Positions 34,313 to 45,590 of a stretch of DNA of 64,000 nucleotides are shown piece after piece. The position numbers were made by a program, and so were the translations under genes. This stretch comes from Thielaviopsis euricoi. Its lineage: Eukaryota; Ascomycota; Sordariomycetes; Microascales; Ceratocystidaceae. Numbering within the stretch: position 1 is the stretch's first letter; each line of letters starts with the position of its first letter. The notes beneath the pieces are model-generated. The model was not told where the DNA came from. It worked only from the letters and a program-made list of their open reading frames with translations, and searched no databases. The stretch is taken from positions 438,375 through 502,374 of the forward strand of contig BCHJ01000004.1 of NCBI GenBank assembly GCA_001599615.1. The letters are read 5' to 3'.

Positions 34313-34320
34313 TATATAAA
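34313..34320 (+). promoter_or_regulatory. TATA box of xanA
   Basis: TATATAAA lies 152 bp upstream of the xanA start, followed by a pyrimidine-rich leader. This is one of the clearest TATA boxes in the window and suggests a regulated, inducible promoter. Confidence 0.6.
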
Positions 34321-34471
34321 GACACAGTTGGATCTCTTATTCTTCCAAACTTGTTGCTAATCTCCATTCCCATCATAACTTTTATCTTCATCTTCATCTC
34401 ATCCTAGCCTGTTATCTGCTGCCACTTGCTACATCCCTTATCTATCCTTATCGCACTTACACTTGACCAAC

Positions 34472-35759
34472 ATGTCCTCAGTCACCATCACCCCCATTGT
34501 GCCGGGCCCTGGCTCAGCCATTGATTTTGGTGCTGTTGTTTCTAATGCCGATGTCAACAACCTGTCTGGTAAGTAAAGCTTGGGTTTAACCCGTCTACAA
34601 TACGCGATATCTTCTATTACATTTGGGAGACCTACCCGTGAAATCGGTAACCTCCTTTGGTAAGCTCCACAATGACAGTTCTTACTGGGTGCTACCTAAT
34701 TTGCAGTTCGCTGACAGCTAGCCTCTAGATGCCGACTTTGATGTTATCCGCGAAGCCCTCTTCACACACCAGGTTCTCGTGTTCAAGGACCATGCCCACG
34801 TGACTCCCAAGGCGCAGTACGAGCTCACGCAGCGCTTCGACCCGGAAGCCGCCCCGTCGTACGGCCACGGCAAGACCATTGACGCCAAGCGCTCCGTGCT
34901 CCACCCCGACCTCAAGACCATCCCGCACCAGCCGCAGGTGCAGGTTATTGGCAACGGCCTGGTCGACGAGTACGAGGGTCTGAAGAACATCCAGCTGCGC
35001 CACCCGCACCACCGCACATTCCACAAGACTGTTATTCCCGACTCTGAAGATCTCGACTTTACTCGCTTCTACCGCTGGCACATTGACGCGGCGCTGTATG
35101 GTCTGGCGCCGCCCGTTGCTACTACGCTGGCGGCTGTCAAGGTTCCCGGTGGTCGTCGCCAGACGTGTCGCTACGATGACGGCACGGGCGATGAGCTGGA
35201 CGTGCCTCTGGGCACCACGGCGTTTGTGTCGGGATACGCCATGTACAATGCGCTCAGCCCCGAGCAAAAGGAGTACGCGCGCACCACCAAGGTGGAGTAT
35301 GCGCCGCACCCGTACGTGTGGATGAGTGGAGCCAAGAGTCGGCCGACGGGTCTGGGCATGGTGTCGGAGGACAAGGAGATTCCGATTGGCGAGCTTCCGG
35401 ATGTTGAGGAGGAAAAGATCCAGGTGCTGCCGATGCTGTGGAAGAACCCCGTCACGGGGAAGCTGGCGCTGCAGGTGCACCCGTCAGCCGTCCGCAAGCT
35501 GCATCTCAAAGACGGCAGCGTGGTTGACAACCTAGAGGAGGTGCGCGAGATCATCTACCAGCTGCAGAGACCGGGTATTGCGCCGACCAAGGTGTACGCG
35601 CACGACTGGCAGGAGGGCGATTTTGTGGTGTTCCACAACCGCGGACTGATTCACTCGGTGGTTGGCGCGTTTGCCGAGGACGAGATCCGGCTGTTCCGCC
35701 AGTGCAACATTGCAGGAAGCAAGCTGCCGGAAGGGCCTTCCGAGGTGACGGCGGCCTAA
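34472..35759 (+). CDS. xanA: Alpha-ketoglutarate-dependent xanthine dioxygenase
   Basis: Two exons (34472-34568, 34729-35759) give 375 residues. XanA enzymes hydroxylate xanthine to uric acid with Fe(II), O2 and 2-oxoglutarate, letting fungi use purines as nitrogen source without xanthine dehydrogenase. The fold is TauD-like. The iron triad is visible as His150 and Asp152 in YRWHIDAALYG and His341 in HNRGLIHSVVG, almost exactly where the Aspergillus enzyme has its ligands. Family-specific blocks include RRQTCRYDDGTGDELDVPLG and EYAPHPYVWMSGAKSRPTGLG. The intron (GTAAGT...CTCTAG, 160 nt) is longer than most here. The promoter has a TATA box and a GATA site. Confidence 0.95.
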
Positions 35760-36481
35760 AGGAATATTTATGATTGGGTGCTTTTTTCAATGTTTATAAA
35801 TGCTTACGAATAAATGTCGGTACTGTACATAATACATACACATATACACATTATATATGCAGAGTCTCAGGTTGAAAGATGCAGTTATGGAAGCGCCCGA
35901 TAGAGGAAAGGCCAAAAGAACACGATAAGCATTGTAAGCAAAAGACCAACAAGTCTTGAGTTGATTCGTCGAAATATGTTGTGGTAAAGAAAAAAGAAAA
36001 AAAAAAAAAGAACAGCTAAAAAAGAACAACGCACGCAGAACCCAAAAATAGAAACCCGCTTGACCGGCCAAAATCCCATACGAAATAAACAAGATGAAAG
36101 AAAAGTAAAATCTATCCAGAAAAGGCTCAAAAGAAAAGAACAAAAAGTTATGAGTGGGCACCACCAGTTCATAACATCGTTAATGCAAGTAAAAAAGGTA
36201 TCGAGGCAGACAAAGAATCTGCTCGTCAAAAACAAAGAACGCCATTAGACAAAGAAAAGGAAAGCCGTGAATAAANAAAAAGACGAGGTGGCGGCGGCAA
36301 AAAAAAAAAAAAAAAAAAGAAAAAGAAAAAGAAAAAGACCTGAAAAGGAATGAAAAAACGCCAAAAAGAACGCCAATGATAAAGCCAAGTAGAATAGGGG
36401 AAAAGACCGGAAGGAAGAAAAAGAAGAATCACGAAGAGGAAAAAGAAGCGAGAAAAAAAAGGGAAACAAAAAAAAAAGAAA
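35760..36481. other. Convergent 3' flanks, A-rich, with one undetermined base
   Basis: 722 bp between xanA (+) and the 161-aa gene (-). It is very purine-rich on the plus strand, including a 20-A run beginning at about 36300 and AAAAAG repeats. Position 36276 is N, the only ambiguous base I noticed. Lys-rich frames here are low-complexity artefacts. Confidence 0.65.
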
Positions 36482-37178
36482 TCAGGCACGGTTGCGCCAG
36501 AAGCGAAGGTGGTGCTTCTTGGGCCGTCTCGCCGGCTCAGGCTCCGGAATGCGGATAAAGCGAGACAGCGACTTTTGAGCCTCTTCAGGCATGGAAGCGA
36601 CGTTTTCGTTCATGAGATCGAGGATAGCGCGAGAGGCTGAGGGGAGTTAGCATATACAAGTATATGATATGGATAAGAGAGGCGGAAAAGACAGCGAGTG
36701 CCACGTCAGGGCAGTTCAGGTCAGGGCAGGGCAGGGCAAGAGAATTGGACAGGGCTGTGTAAGTCGATTCGGCGACTTTTAACTGACAGGCAGGGGAGCA
36801 GTGAAAAAGGGAAGAAAGAGTGAGTGAACAGAAGTAGAAGTACTTACGCATCAGATCCTCACTGTCCAGAGCAAGAGCGGCCTCGAGCCGAGCAGAGCGA
36901 TAGCAGCCATATCTCTGCTGAATCTCGAGCATGCAGTTCCACAGATCACGGTCGCTGTCCTGGCTATTGCTGTGGTGCAGGATGTAGGAGACGGGGCGCG
37001 ACGAAGAAGCAGACGGAATATCCGAGGCGGAAGAGATGGAGTCGGAGTCACTATCAGAGGAGGGAGACATGGAGTGTGATAGAGGCTCGGCGGGGCCAGG
37101 GCAGAAGGAAATGGCGAAGAAGTCGGCGTCAGATGAGTCGACGCTGGACATGGAGACGATGGATTTGCGGAGGGCCAT
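36482..37178 (-). CDS. Unknown Ser-rich protein with C-terminal HHLRFWRN motif
   Basis: Two exons (37178-36848 and 36636-36482) give 161 residues. The intron is GTAAGT...CCCCTCAG and 211 nt long. The N-terminal half is Ser/Asp-rich and disordered (SSDSDSDSISSASD). The middle looks folded and helical: DRDLWNCMLEIQQRYGCYRS followed by ARLEAALALDSEDLMPS and RAILDLMNENVASMPEEAQK. The end is basic and aromatic: PARRPKKHHLRFWRNRA. No named domain is recognised. The last block closely matches the end of the 673-residue protein encoded at 60104-62221. The start is the first ATG of the frame (MALRKSIVSMSSVDSS). The 5' side is C/T-rich on the coding strand. I expect a conserved fungal protein of unknown function. 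Confidence 0.75.
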
Positions 37179-40100
37179 TGTGAGGTGTGTAGGATGGGTA
37201 GTGGTGTAAGAGAGTGATGAGAGTTGAAGCTAGACTTGTCGAAGATGTATAGAATCAGATGTAGAATCAGATGTAGAAGACGAATAGTGATGATGAAAGA
37301 AAAGAAGAAACACAAATACTCAGACACAAGAAAAGGGTGGGATGGTCAGCTTTTAAAGATGGCATCTCGCAAAAGTAAAACTTGATCTGTACAAGGTAGA
37401 AAGGCGGCAGTGATACCAAGAATTATACATTTAATACATCGATTAAATGGCATTAAATCAAGCGGGCGGAAGAGAAAAGAAAAGGGCAATGAAGGAAGCG
37501 AATAAATTTGATAAAATAGCATAAATGAGAGGAGCTACAAAAAGAGGATAAATGATGAGTAAAAAAAAAAAAAAAAGGGAAGAAATAAACAGTGGCTGCA
37601 TGGGTTCCAGACAGACAGAAAGACAAATCACAGTCAATGCCAGGCGACCTGTGGTCAAAGCAGAAACAAGGCATTACACCTGCAGACCGTACAATAGAGT
37701 ACACTTATACTTGTAGCAGTAAAACTCAATGCTATTTGATTAAAACTGGCGATAGGAGCTCTGCAGACGCAGGAGGCAGCCGCCAGATTTACAGAACAAC
37801 AGAAGAGCAAAGACGAATTAGTGGGCGAGAGAAAAAGGGAGGAAAAGAAAAGACAGATTCAAGGCCAGCGGTTAGCATAACTAAGAAGTAAAAGTTACTT
37901 GATTTGCATAATATGATTGACCAGCTGGACTGGGTTGCTGAATATTTGTTATTGCCCAATCGGGAACACAGGGCGAAGCTTGACTTGATTAAACCAAGGC
38001 ATATTCTTTCTTTATTCCCATACAAATCAAAGTACAAAAACCCCAAAGTACTATTAGGGAAACAAACAATGAACCAACCGAACAAAAAACCCACCGAAAC
38101 CAAGTCTGCTAGGAATGAAGCAGGTACAGTACAGTACCGTACAGCTCTAAGCCAGGGATACTAAATAAGAAAAACCAGCAAAGATTCCCAAAGTCCAGGG
38201 CAACAAAGAAAGAATATACCAAGTATAGAAACTCTCATTTCACAGCCTGTCTGCGGGTTGTCCATCGACAGAGTAATAACAAGGCTCTTGTTTCCGTTCG
38301 CTTGCTCGGATCGGACACAGTCCGTTCATTCCATTCAGCTCAGTGTGATCCAAAGGGAGAACAGAACAGAATAGAATAGAAGTAGCACAGGGTCTTTTTG
38401 GTTTTTGGTTTGTCGTATCTCTGTACATTTCTTTTTATATACATCGTGTTACTGGGATTTACGTGTGTTCAAAGAGGTAAACGGAGACAAAAAAAAAATA
38501 TATATATATAAGGGGTGCCAACATGAACAAATAAGAGAAATAACAAATTACAGCGCAACGAAAAGAGGTGTCAACGTCAAATGCAGGAGTAAATTGTCCA
38601 GGTAGATAGCTGAACAGTCTTTTCTTTTTTTTTTTTTTTTTTTCTAATGGAGCTATGTCCGGCACACAAAAATCAATATAGGCTTCAGCTTTATTAGTCC
38701 AGCTTGATTTACATAAACCAGATAATCAAGTCCTGCGGAGATTTGCCCGTGCCTCTTTTGGTCTTTATGCCTGCTATCTTTCGCTTCTATCTAGCAACAC
38801 TGTTGCTCTCGCTTCTCCTTCCTCTGCCCTCAGCCACCTTGTTTGGCGGAACTTGTCTTCCTACTCACGCCACGCATGTATGCCCAACGAACGGCCTCGG
38901 AAGCTGGCTGACTGACTGGCTGCAATAACTAGCGGATGTCGGTGTGTTGTTTTGTGTTTCGACCGTAGGCGGAGCTTCATGACTATTGCTCGGGATTGGT
39001 TATTTTTCTTGCTTTGTTGCTTGATAGGATTGGTGTGTATTGAGACTTGTGGTCCCCCGTCTAATAAGGCCATTGGTCCCCCATTTTTTACTCTGTAAAT
39101 ACCGCTGCCTGGCATTAGACAGCAAAGCCACAATAGAGCCGGCATAAACGAAGTTTTGTTCTGTTCGAAAAGCCGCATAAACGGAGGTTTTTGAATTTTA
39201 AGGCTGTTTTTTTTTTCTCATAAAAAAAAAAAGAATCCGTCCGATTCTCCCTCAGGGCTTTTAATTGAAAACGGCAAAATTTCGCCCGCAACCGTTCCGC
39301 AGAAAGAAAAACAAAAAAGCCCGCCGGGAGGGCTCAAGGAATAACAGCAAAGCCGTTCCTTTGGGGGAGAACTGAAGAAGAAGAGAAAAAAAAAAAAGCT
39401 TCTACTTGACTCCAAGACTGAAACCAAAGGGCCACAGAAAACAAACCCAAAAAGACTTGCCGCGGGCAGGACGCCAGGCGAACGGACTGGCGGACGGGCT
39501 TTCTGGAACAAAGAACGCGTTTGCCTTTCTTTTGCGCGCGGTTTAATAAGTCATACGTACCTTTTAACTTTTTGTTCTGGTTTGGTTTGGTTTGGTTTGC
39601 ACTGCCAAAGTCAACTAAACTACTACAAACTTGACACACATCTTACGACGTGCGTCCCGGACTTTTTTTTTTTTTTTTTTTTTTTGTTTCTCAGTGTCCG
39701 AAGTTGTCGGAGAGGCGGTGAATGAAGACAGGACGCAAAATATCGTGGCCGTTATTTTTCTAGTGTTCAGTGCCATGTCTGCCGCAGAATTCAGGCTCGT
39801 CCTCCTTGGATGTAATGTAATGTACTCTCAAGGATAAAGAAGACATGACTTGACAACAAACGAAATATCATGATGTTGACGTTTATGTTTTTTTTTCTGC
39901 GGGCTCCGGTTTGAGCAGAAAAAGCCGATCGGAAGTCGGGGTGATCGGGAGTTTTATGTTTAGGAGTCTCCTTGGGTGAAGCCAGCAGTGCCTTGTTTCT
40001 TCTTCTTCTTTTTTTTTTTTCTCGCAAAAAAGGATCACGACTTGCAGATAACCAAAATATGCTCTGATTCACGGCACTTGAACAAGCAAGGCCCCCCCTC

Positions 40101-42497
40101 CCAAAGAAGAAAAATAGAAAATAAAAAGAATAAATTAAAATAAACTCATAGGAAGGGCAGTCGTCAAGGGTCACTCGGAGTCAGAAAAATGAGAACACCA
40201 GAAAAAAAATAAAAAAATAAACGGATGGACGGGTAGCGGTACTTGCGCAGTACTACAACACCCCGACTATACCCATTCTACAGCGCTTAGCTTGACAAGG
40301 CGAAGAGAGGGGGTCTGTGTGAGTTGGAACGCTTCGGCAAGTACAAGGCATGTACTGGCCAGTAACCACTGCACGCATAAAGCTTGAGCACTCACTCCGG
40401 GTGGTGTGATGTTGATGTACCACTTCACTGAAAACAAGTCCTCCCCTTTCCATTGCGAAGCCGTAGAAAAGAAAAGAACACTCATGAGACTCGTTTTTTG
40501 AGACGACAGTTTTGCGGAACTGCTGGGATTTCTTTTCTCTAACAAAAAAACAAGTTGTTCTCCAATATGACGCGGCTGATTCATTCATTCGCTGTCTCGG
40601 CTGAAGAAAATAGGCCATCTTGACAGCACTCTCGTTACCACCAAAACTGAGTCAGATAACTTTTTTTTTAATATTCTCTGCAGCTTATCGTCTTATCGAG
40701 CGTCACTTTTCTTCACATGAGCATATCCCCCACTCAAGAAAAAAAAAAAAAAAAAAAAAAAGCTACATCAGCTCCTATATTTCCTCTCACTGTTGCACCA
40801 CACAAACACTACATATCTCAGTCTTAGTATAACCCCGCCCTTGTGTGTGTACATACATTCTACAGACCCTTGCTCTTTTTTTTTTTCGACTCATTCTTGG
40901 AACCGCCTACTGCCTGCATCTAAATGGTCTTATATGCTTAACCTTCTTATTTTCAGACATCGTACGAAACGTGGACCGAGATGATCTCATTCTCATCTTG
41001 TCATATTTTCTCCGCAGCGTTCTAGCCTTTTTCTTTCTATTTCTTTTCTCATTTCACTCATTTCTGTCTGGTTTCTCGTTCATATCTTGTCTTGTTCATT
41101 ACCGTTGTCAGAACAGCTTTCATGTTCACCTCATCTCATGCCCTTCCACACAATGCGCACACTGATAAACCTTGAAAACAAATAAACAAACCATTTCTCA
41201 TAACCACATCAGGTCTCATCTGACTTGACAAGATGCATGAATCCTGATTTTTTTCCGTATCGTTTTTTCTTGCTTGCCCGCTCTCGACTCTAAGACTTGT
41301 TTGCCTGTTGCAATTCCTCGTCATGCACCATCTAATTAACCACTTAAATGGCCACGATAAAGTGCAGACTTTTCACGTCCTCTTGGATGCTCGCGTGCCC
41401 CCTCTTGCTGTCTACTCCTAGAGTAGCACTCGTACTATCAACAAGGAGTTTGCTCCGCTCTGCTGTCACACTTGTCACCCACTGTCACTAGCCTCTTCTT
41501 CCTTTTTTACTTACGCACTTGCGTCCTGCCGCTACCTATCCTGCTAGTGTCGTGGTACAATATCATGTCTTGACCTGTCTCATGGGCCTTGTCTTAGATT
41601 GACTACCGCTATCACTTGCAGTCAACATAACCTGCTGCTATCCTGCGGCTTATCTCGTCTTTTGCGACTTGTACCACATCATGCATCCATCCATAATTGT
41701 AGCTTTTTTTTTCTTCGTCTCTTCCATGCGTCGTCATATCTCAAATGTTCACGAGCATGACCACCTGCGTGCTTGCGCGCATCATCTGCTCTACCTATCT
41801 TCTTATCCAGCTCTCCCCTCCCCTCTCCTCCTACCAGAGAACCCCTCAACCCTGCTCTTCACTCTCCGGTCCACGCACTAGCAAAGCCCGACCGCCGCGA
41901 TGCGCCCGCTTCTGTTCTCAGCGCCAAAAAAGCATTTTTGAGCTCCTCCTAGTCATACCTTTCTCTGGCTCGTTTCTCTGTATGCTAGTGTACAGGACAT
42001 CCATCTCTCCTCTTTTTTTTATTATTATTATTTTTCTTTCTGACATTCCCCCCCTCGTCGTGCCATTCCATTCTTTCTTTGGCTCTGCCGGCCTAGAGTT
42101 GCATTTGCTCTGCGTCAGTTGACATCTCTGCACCGGAATTTTCAGCCTAGATCAACAAGCGAATCCTACGTGCCGCTGTAGTCTGTATAGCATACACCGA
42201 GATCACACTCTATTTTTTTCCTACCTTTCTTCTTGTATTTCGGCTTCTTGCTTGCTTTCTTCTATCGTCTCTCCATCAACTGCCATGAAAACTCTGATTC
42301 TAAATCCATGCAATGCCCTTTGGCTTAATCGAAACTAGCCAGGTCACCGTATTATTGGTCCCTTTGCCTCAAACGCAGCATCCCGCTGAATTGTCCATCC
42401 TTTTGCCATCAAAATGACGTCGCTTTAATGGCTTTTCACACCAATCTGGTCCACTTTCATGCAATATCGATCACAACTGACGTCATCACGTTAGTCC

Positions 42498-42516
42498 CTA
42501 GGGTCATGAACCCTAG
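42498..42516. repeat. Perfect 7-bp inverted repeat CTAGGGT/ACCCTAG
   Basis: CTAGGGT, a five-base loop (CATGA) and ACCCTAG form a perfect stem in the long non-coding stretch. Both arms contain the ACCCTA core that recurs near several genes. Another AACCCTATTACCCCGTAACCC cluster lies 55 bp downstream. Confidence 0.65.
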
Positions 42517-44522
42517 AACAAAACTCACAGTGCGTACAGTCCGTGCCCGCATTTATGAACACCGTTCCGAACCCTATTACCCCGTAACCCTGGATATACA
42601 CTGACCTCAGAGTCCTGACCACCCGGAACTCTGCCATTTCTATTCCTCACATCTTCAACTGTTACTTTGGAACGAGCAGTTTGATTTTCTAGCTTGCGCT
42701 TCTCGAGATCGTGCTCTTGTATGTAAACAAAGTACATAGAACAAGGAGCTTATCGTGCGCTCTCTGGGCATCGGCGCCGTCTTCAACGACCCCGGTCTCC
42801 ACCACCGGCCCCAACTAGCTTTAGCGGAATTGTTTCCACACACTATTCCGGTAGCCATGGCTTGTTTGCCATGTTTAACCTAAGGGCCCTATCACGCCCC
42901 ACTACACAGACATACCTGGGCCGGGCCGGCTTGCATAAGACCCTTCAGCTCCGCACATCACTGCCAGTAGACAGAAGAGAAACACCCCCAACGGTCTGGC
43001 ACTGTTGGGCACAGATAGTCCCTTGATAAGATATACCTCGTTATATACTACGTACCCGTGAGAAAAGACAATGACTGCGCTAGAATGAAACCCCGTCGAC
43101 GCCGAATCGCGCTAGTCACTTATGTCTCTCCTACTGGGCTCTCGCGCGCACACAGCAGTCGCTTCGCCAGTCGCCACCTCCTGGCTAACCAACTCACTAG
43201 GCTAAACTAACTTAGGGCCATCTCTATCTCAGAATAAGTACGTGCTCGCTTTGGTCCAGGAGGTGGCCATTCTCCGTCATGTCTCTGGCTAGTGTGCCCG
43301 GCAACGCAGATAAGAATGCGTGCGCTGGGCTAACAAGCCAAATTAAACACTGAGTCAGATAGACAACAACATAACAAACGACAGATACCATAGGGAAATA
43401 TGCCCTGAACATCAAGGGAGCGATATTCAGTAGCCCTTTTCTCGTTGTGTCATAAGTCAGCCCTTTCGGTTCGAACCATTACCCAATAGAATAGCCATAG
43501 ATACACATTATCACGAACAAGAGTCATATGATTTAAATGAATTTTACTGTATTGAATTTGGCTAACGAGAGAGCGCCCAGCAGTCTCTAGCCCAGATAAA
43601 GTGTGTCATAACTCAATTTCACCCAATATTTTTTGTTTTCTGTCTCCTTCTTCTGCATGAGACGACGCTGTATGAAACCTCATCTCAAAAAGAAGAACAA
43701 ATGCTAATAAACAACCCCTCCAAGACACCAGACGCGATGGTAACCGTGAGTAAAAGTCAACGATTGCAGTGAATAAAGCCCAATGACCCGCTAAAGGAAA
43801 ACAAACGAGCGTCCGTCCGAGATTCAGTTCAGACCGAGAATGAAAACGGGTGTCGTTGCCGCACCACACACAGAGTGTGTAAACATTTGTAGTAGTAATA
43901 GTGTAAAAGACTCGAAAGAAAACATGGAAAAACAAGAAACCGGTGAAAAAGAAAAGAAAAAAAAGAAAACCAGAGCCCAATGCCGGTGCCAAAAAAGAAA
44001 AGAAAAGTCAAGATGCAAAGACCAGCCCACCAGAAATAAAAAGAAAAGAAGAAACAAAAGAGCAAAACGAGAGGGAAAAAGACAAGGCGGAAAGTTGGCA
44101 TAACTTAACCACCGCTAACAAAAAAAGGAGATAAAGGGAAGAAAAGAAACATCGGCGGGGGATAATAAAAACCGCCTGCCAAAGCAGTTGCGCAGGTCGT
44201 ACGCAGGATAATGTACATGAAGAAACCGAGGTATATGACTTTTTTTTTTCTTGTGTGGTGTTGAGTTGATGATTGTGCAGACGACGCGTGCCTCGATCTT
44301 CTTCATGTCTGATAAGAAGAGCGCATCGCTGTGGTGGTAGCAGTGCGCATAGTCTTGGGTGGTCCAAGATATGCTACTACTACCGCTACCACCGCAGAAA
44401 AAGCGATAGCTCAAAACAGACAGTCGAGCCGTTTACTGGTCTTTTCCTTTGGGTATTTTTCTCCTGTCAGACGAAATGCAGGGGAAAGCCGTCGCTGGGA
44501 TAAGAAACCCAGACAGGCCCCG

Positions 44523-44547
44523 CGAGCGAGCGAGCGAGCGAGCGAGC
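44523..44547 (+). repeat. GAGC tetranucleotide microsatellite
   Basis: Six copies of GAGC/GCGA in a row, beyond the 3' end of the 117-aa gene. Confidence 0.85.
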
Positions 44548-45135
44548 CGGGCTCAGTACTTCCCAATCCAGGATTGCAAAGAACAAGAAGCAAAAAGAAA
44601 GACGGGCAGATAGGAAAGAAAGAGACGCGACTTTACGGCGCGTCTTGCAACCTTCCATGCGCATAAAATTTCTTTTTTGCATGTGCTTCCTGGGGTGCTT
44701 GCAGCTGGACAGGAAAGGGTAGAGACGTGGCAGACAAGCTGTTAGCCGAGCACCAGCTGGCAAAAGAGACGGTCAAAGCCAACTGACTGGGTGGCAAAGA
44801 GGCGACAAAAAAAAGGGAAAAATAGCAAAAGAAAAGAAGAGCAAACAGGCTGACATAGGCGAAAACGCCCGAGAAAGAAAAGAGTGAGGGGTATGTGCTT
44901 AATAGCGCACATGGCCAAGCACACAGGCTGCCATAAACAGAAAACAGAGTCGAACGAGCCAGATAAAGGGAAGCGAAACTTGACAAAGAAGTAAATGGGT
45001 ATCGTATCGAGAAAGAATAATAAGGTAAAAATATAGCGGGTGGCATCGTTCGGTTCCGGTTCTGGTCTGTCACGGCAAGGCAAGGCAAGGCAAAACAGCG
45101 TGGTTGACAATCGATCAAACCAAGAAATAGGCGAT

Positions 45136-45571
45136 TTAGTGCTTCTTGGGCGAGCTGGCACCGTCCTTGGCTTCGGAATCTGATAGCGCGGCGTTGTTAT
45201 CTGACGCGCCGCGGGTGTCGAACCGATCGGCAGAAGAGTGTGAAGAGTACTCGCGACGGACCTGCAACAGATAAAACATGAGTGTTAAATTCTTTTTGGT
45301 CAAAGTTATATGAGTGGAAGAAGGCGAAAAAAGAAATACTCACACGTCCACGGCCGCGGTGCTCTTCCTCGTCGTATGAGGTGTTAAATCTCTGGCACTC
45401 CTCCTCGTGCCACGCGCACAGCGGCTTGCCGCCAAACATGAGATCGTCGTCGTCAATAGTGGTGGCGCCCATCCATGAGAAATCGGCGTTCTCAAAGTCG
45501 GCGCTTTCAAAGTCGAGGTAGGCTTCGGTGTCCATGGTGTAGTAGGACAGGTTGGCGGATGAAGAAGACAT
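45136..45571 (-). CDS. Unknown small acidic protein (117 aa)
   Basis: Two exons (45571-45344 and 45261-45136) joined in phase 0 give 117 residues; the intron is GTGAGT...TTGCAG. The N-terminal half is acidic with aromatic residues: LSYYTMDTEAYLDFESADF, ENADFSWMGATTIDDDDLMFGG, then KPLCAWHEEECQRFNTSYDEEEH. The C-terminal half is Ser/Asp/Arg-rich and disordered, ending in SSPKKH. No membrane segment or signal peptide is present. I recognise no domain, but composition and clean splicing support a real protein. A (CA)8 repeat on the coding strand lies immediately before the start codon. The long C/T-rich leader upstream (to about 46.4 kb on the minus strand) resembles that of well-expressed fungal genes. 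Confidence 0.72.
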
Positions 45572-45574
45572 TAT

Positions 45575-45590
45575 TGTGTGTGTGTGTGTG
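45575..45590. repeat. (TG)8 dinucleotide repeat just upstream of the 117-aa gene
   Basis: Eight TG units end three bases before the ATG of the minus-strand gene; on the transcript this is a CA repeat directly before the start codon. It may be length-polymorphic. Confidence 0.85.

Larger units (their letters stand above)
33735..34471. promoter_or_regulatory. xanA upstream region
   Basis: 737 bp between tandem plus-strand genes. It holds a TATATAAA box and a GATA-type site (listed), further GATA cores near 34037 and 34222 (reverse), and a C/T-rich leader from about 34330 to the ATG. The frame at 33913-34095 is not supported as a gene. CTAGTTAGGGTTAGAG lies at about 33888. Confidence 0.6.
37179..45135. 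other. 8-kb stretch without a supportable gene
   Basis: This is the longest gap in the window. No frame has a domain, a signal peptide with a coherent mature part, or a sensible spliced continuation. The left end is the leader of the 161-aa gene. From about 40.6 to 42.3 kb the plus strand is pyrimidine-rich like a promoter and leader, ending in GCCATG at 42285, but that frame closes after 17 codons. From 43.9 to 45.0 kb the plus strand is instead purine-rich (3' region of the next minus gene), where Lys-rich frames are composition artefacts. It holds poly-A/T runs, a GAGC repeat and a CTAGGGT hairpin. It is not AT-rich like RIP-degraded transposons. Non-coding transcripts are possible. Confidence 0.55.

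Noticed and set aside
36276..36276. Single N in an A-rich stretch
   Set aside because: This is an assembly or base-calling ambiguity in non-coding sequence, with no effect on a gene model.
43465..43490. GGTTCGAACC, resembling a tRNA T-arm
   Set aside because: No complementary T-stem, anticodon arm or acceptor stem could be assembled around it on either strand.
43840..44134. Lys/Glu-rich overlapping plus frames
   Set aside because: They are translations of purine-rich low-complexity DNA in two frames; this is the 3' region of a minus-strand gene.
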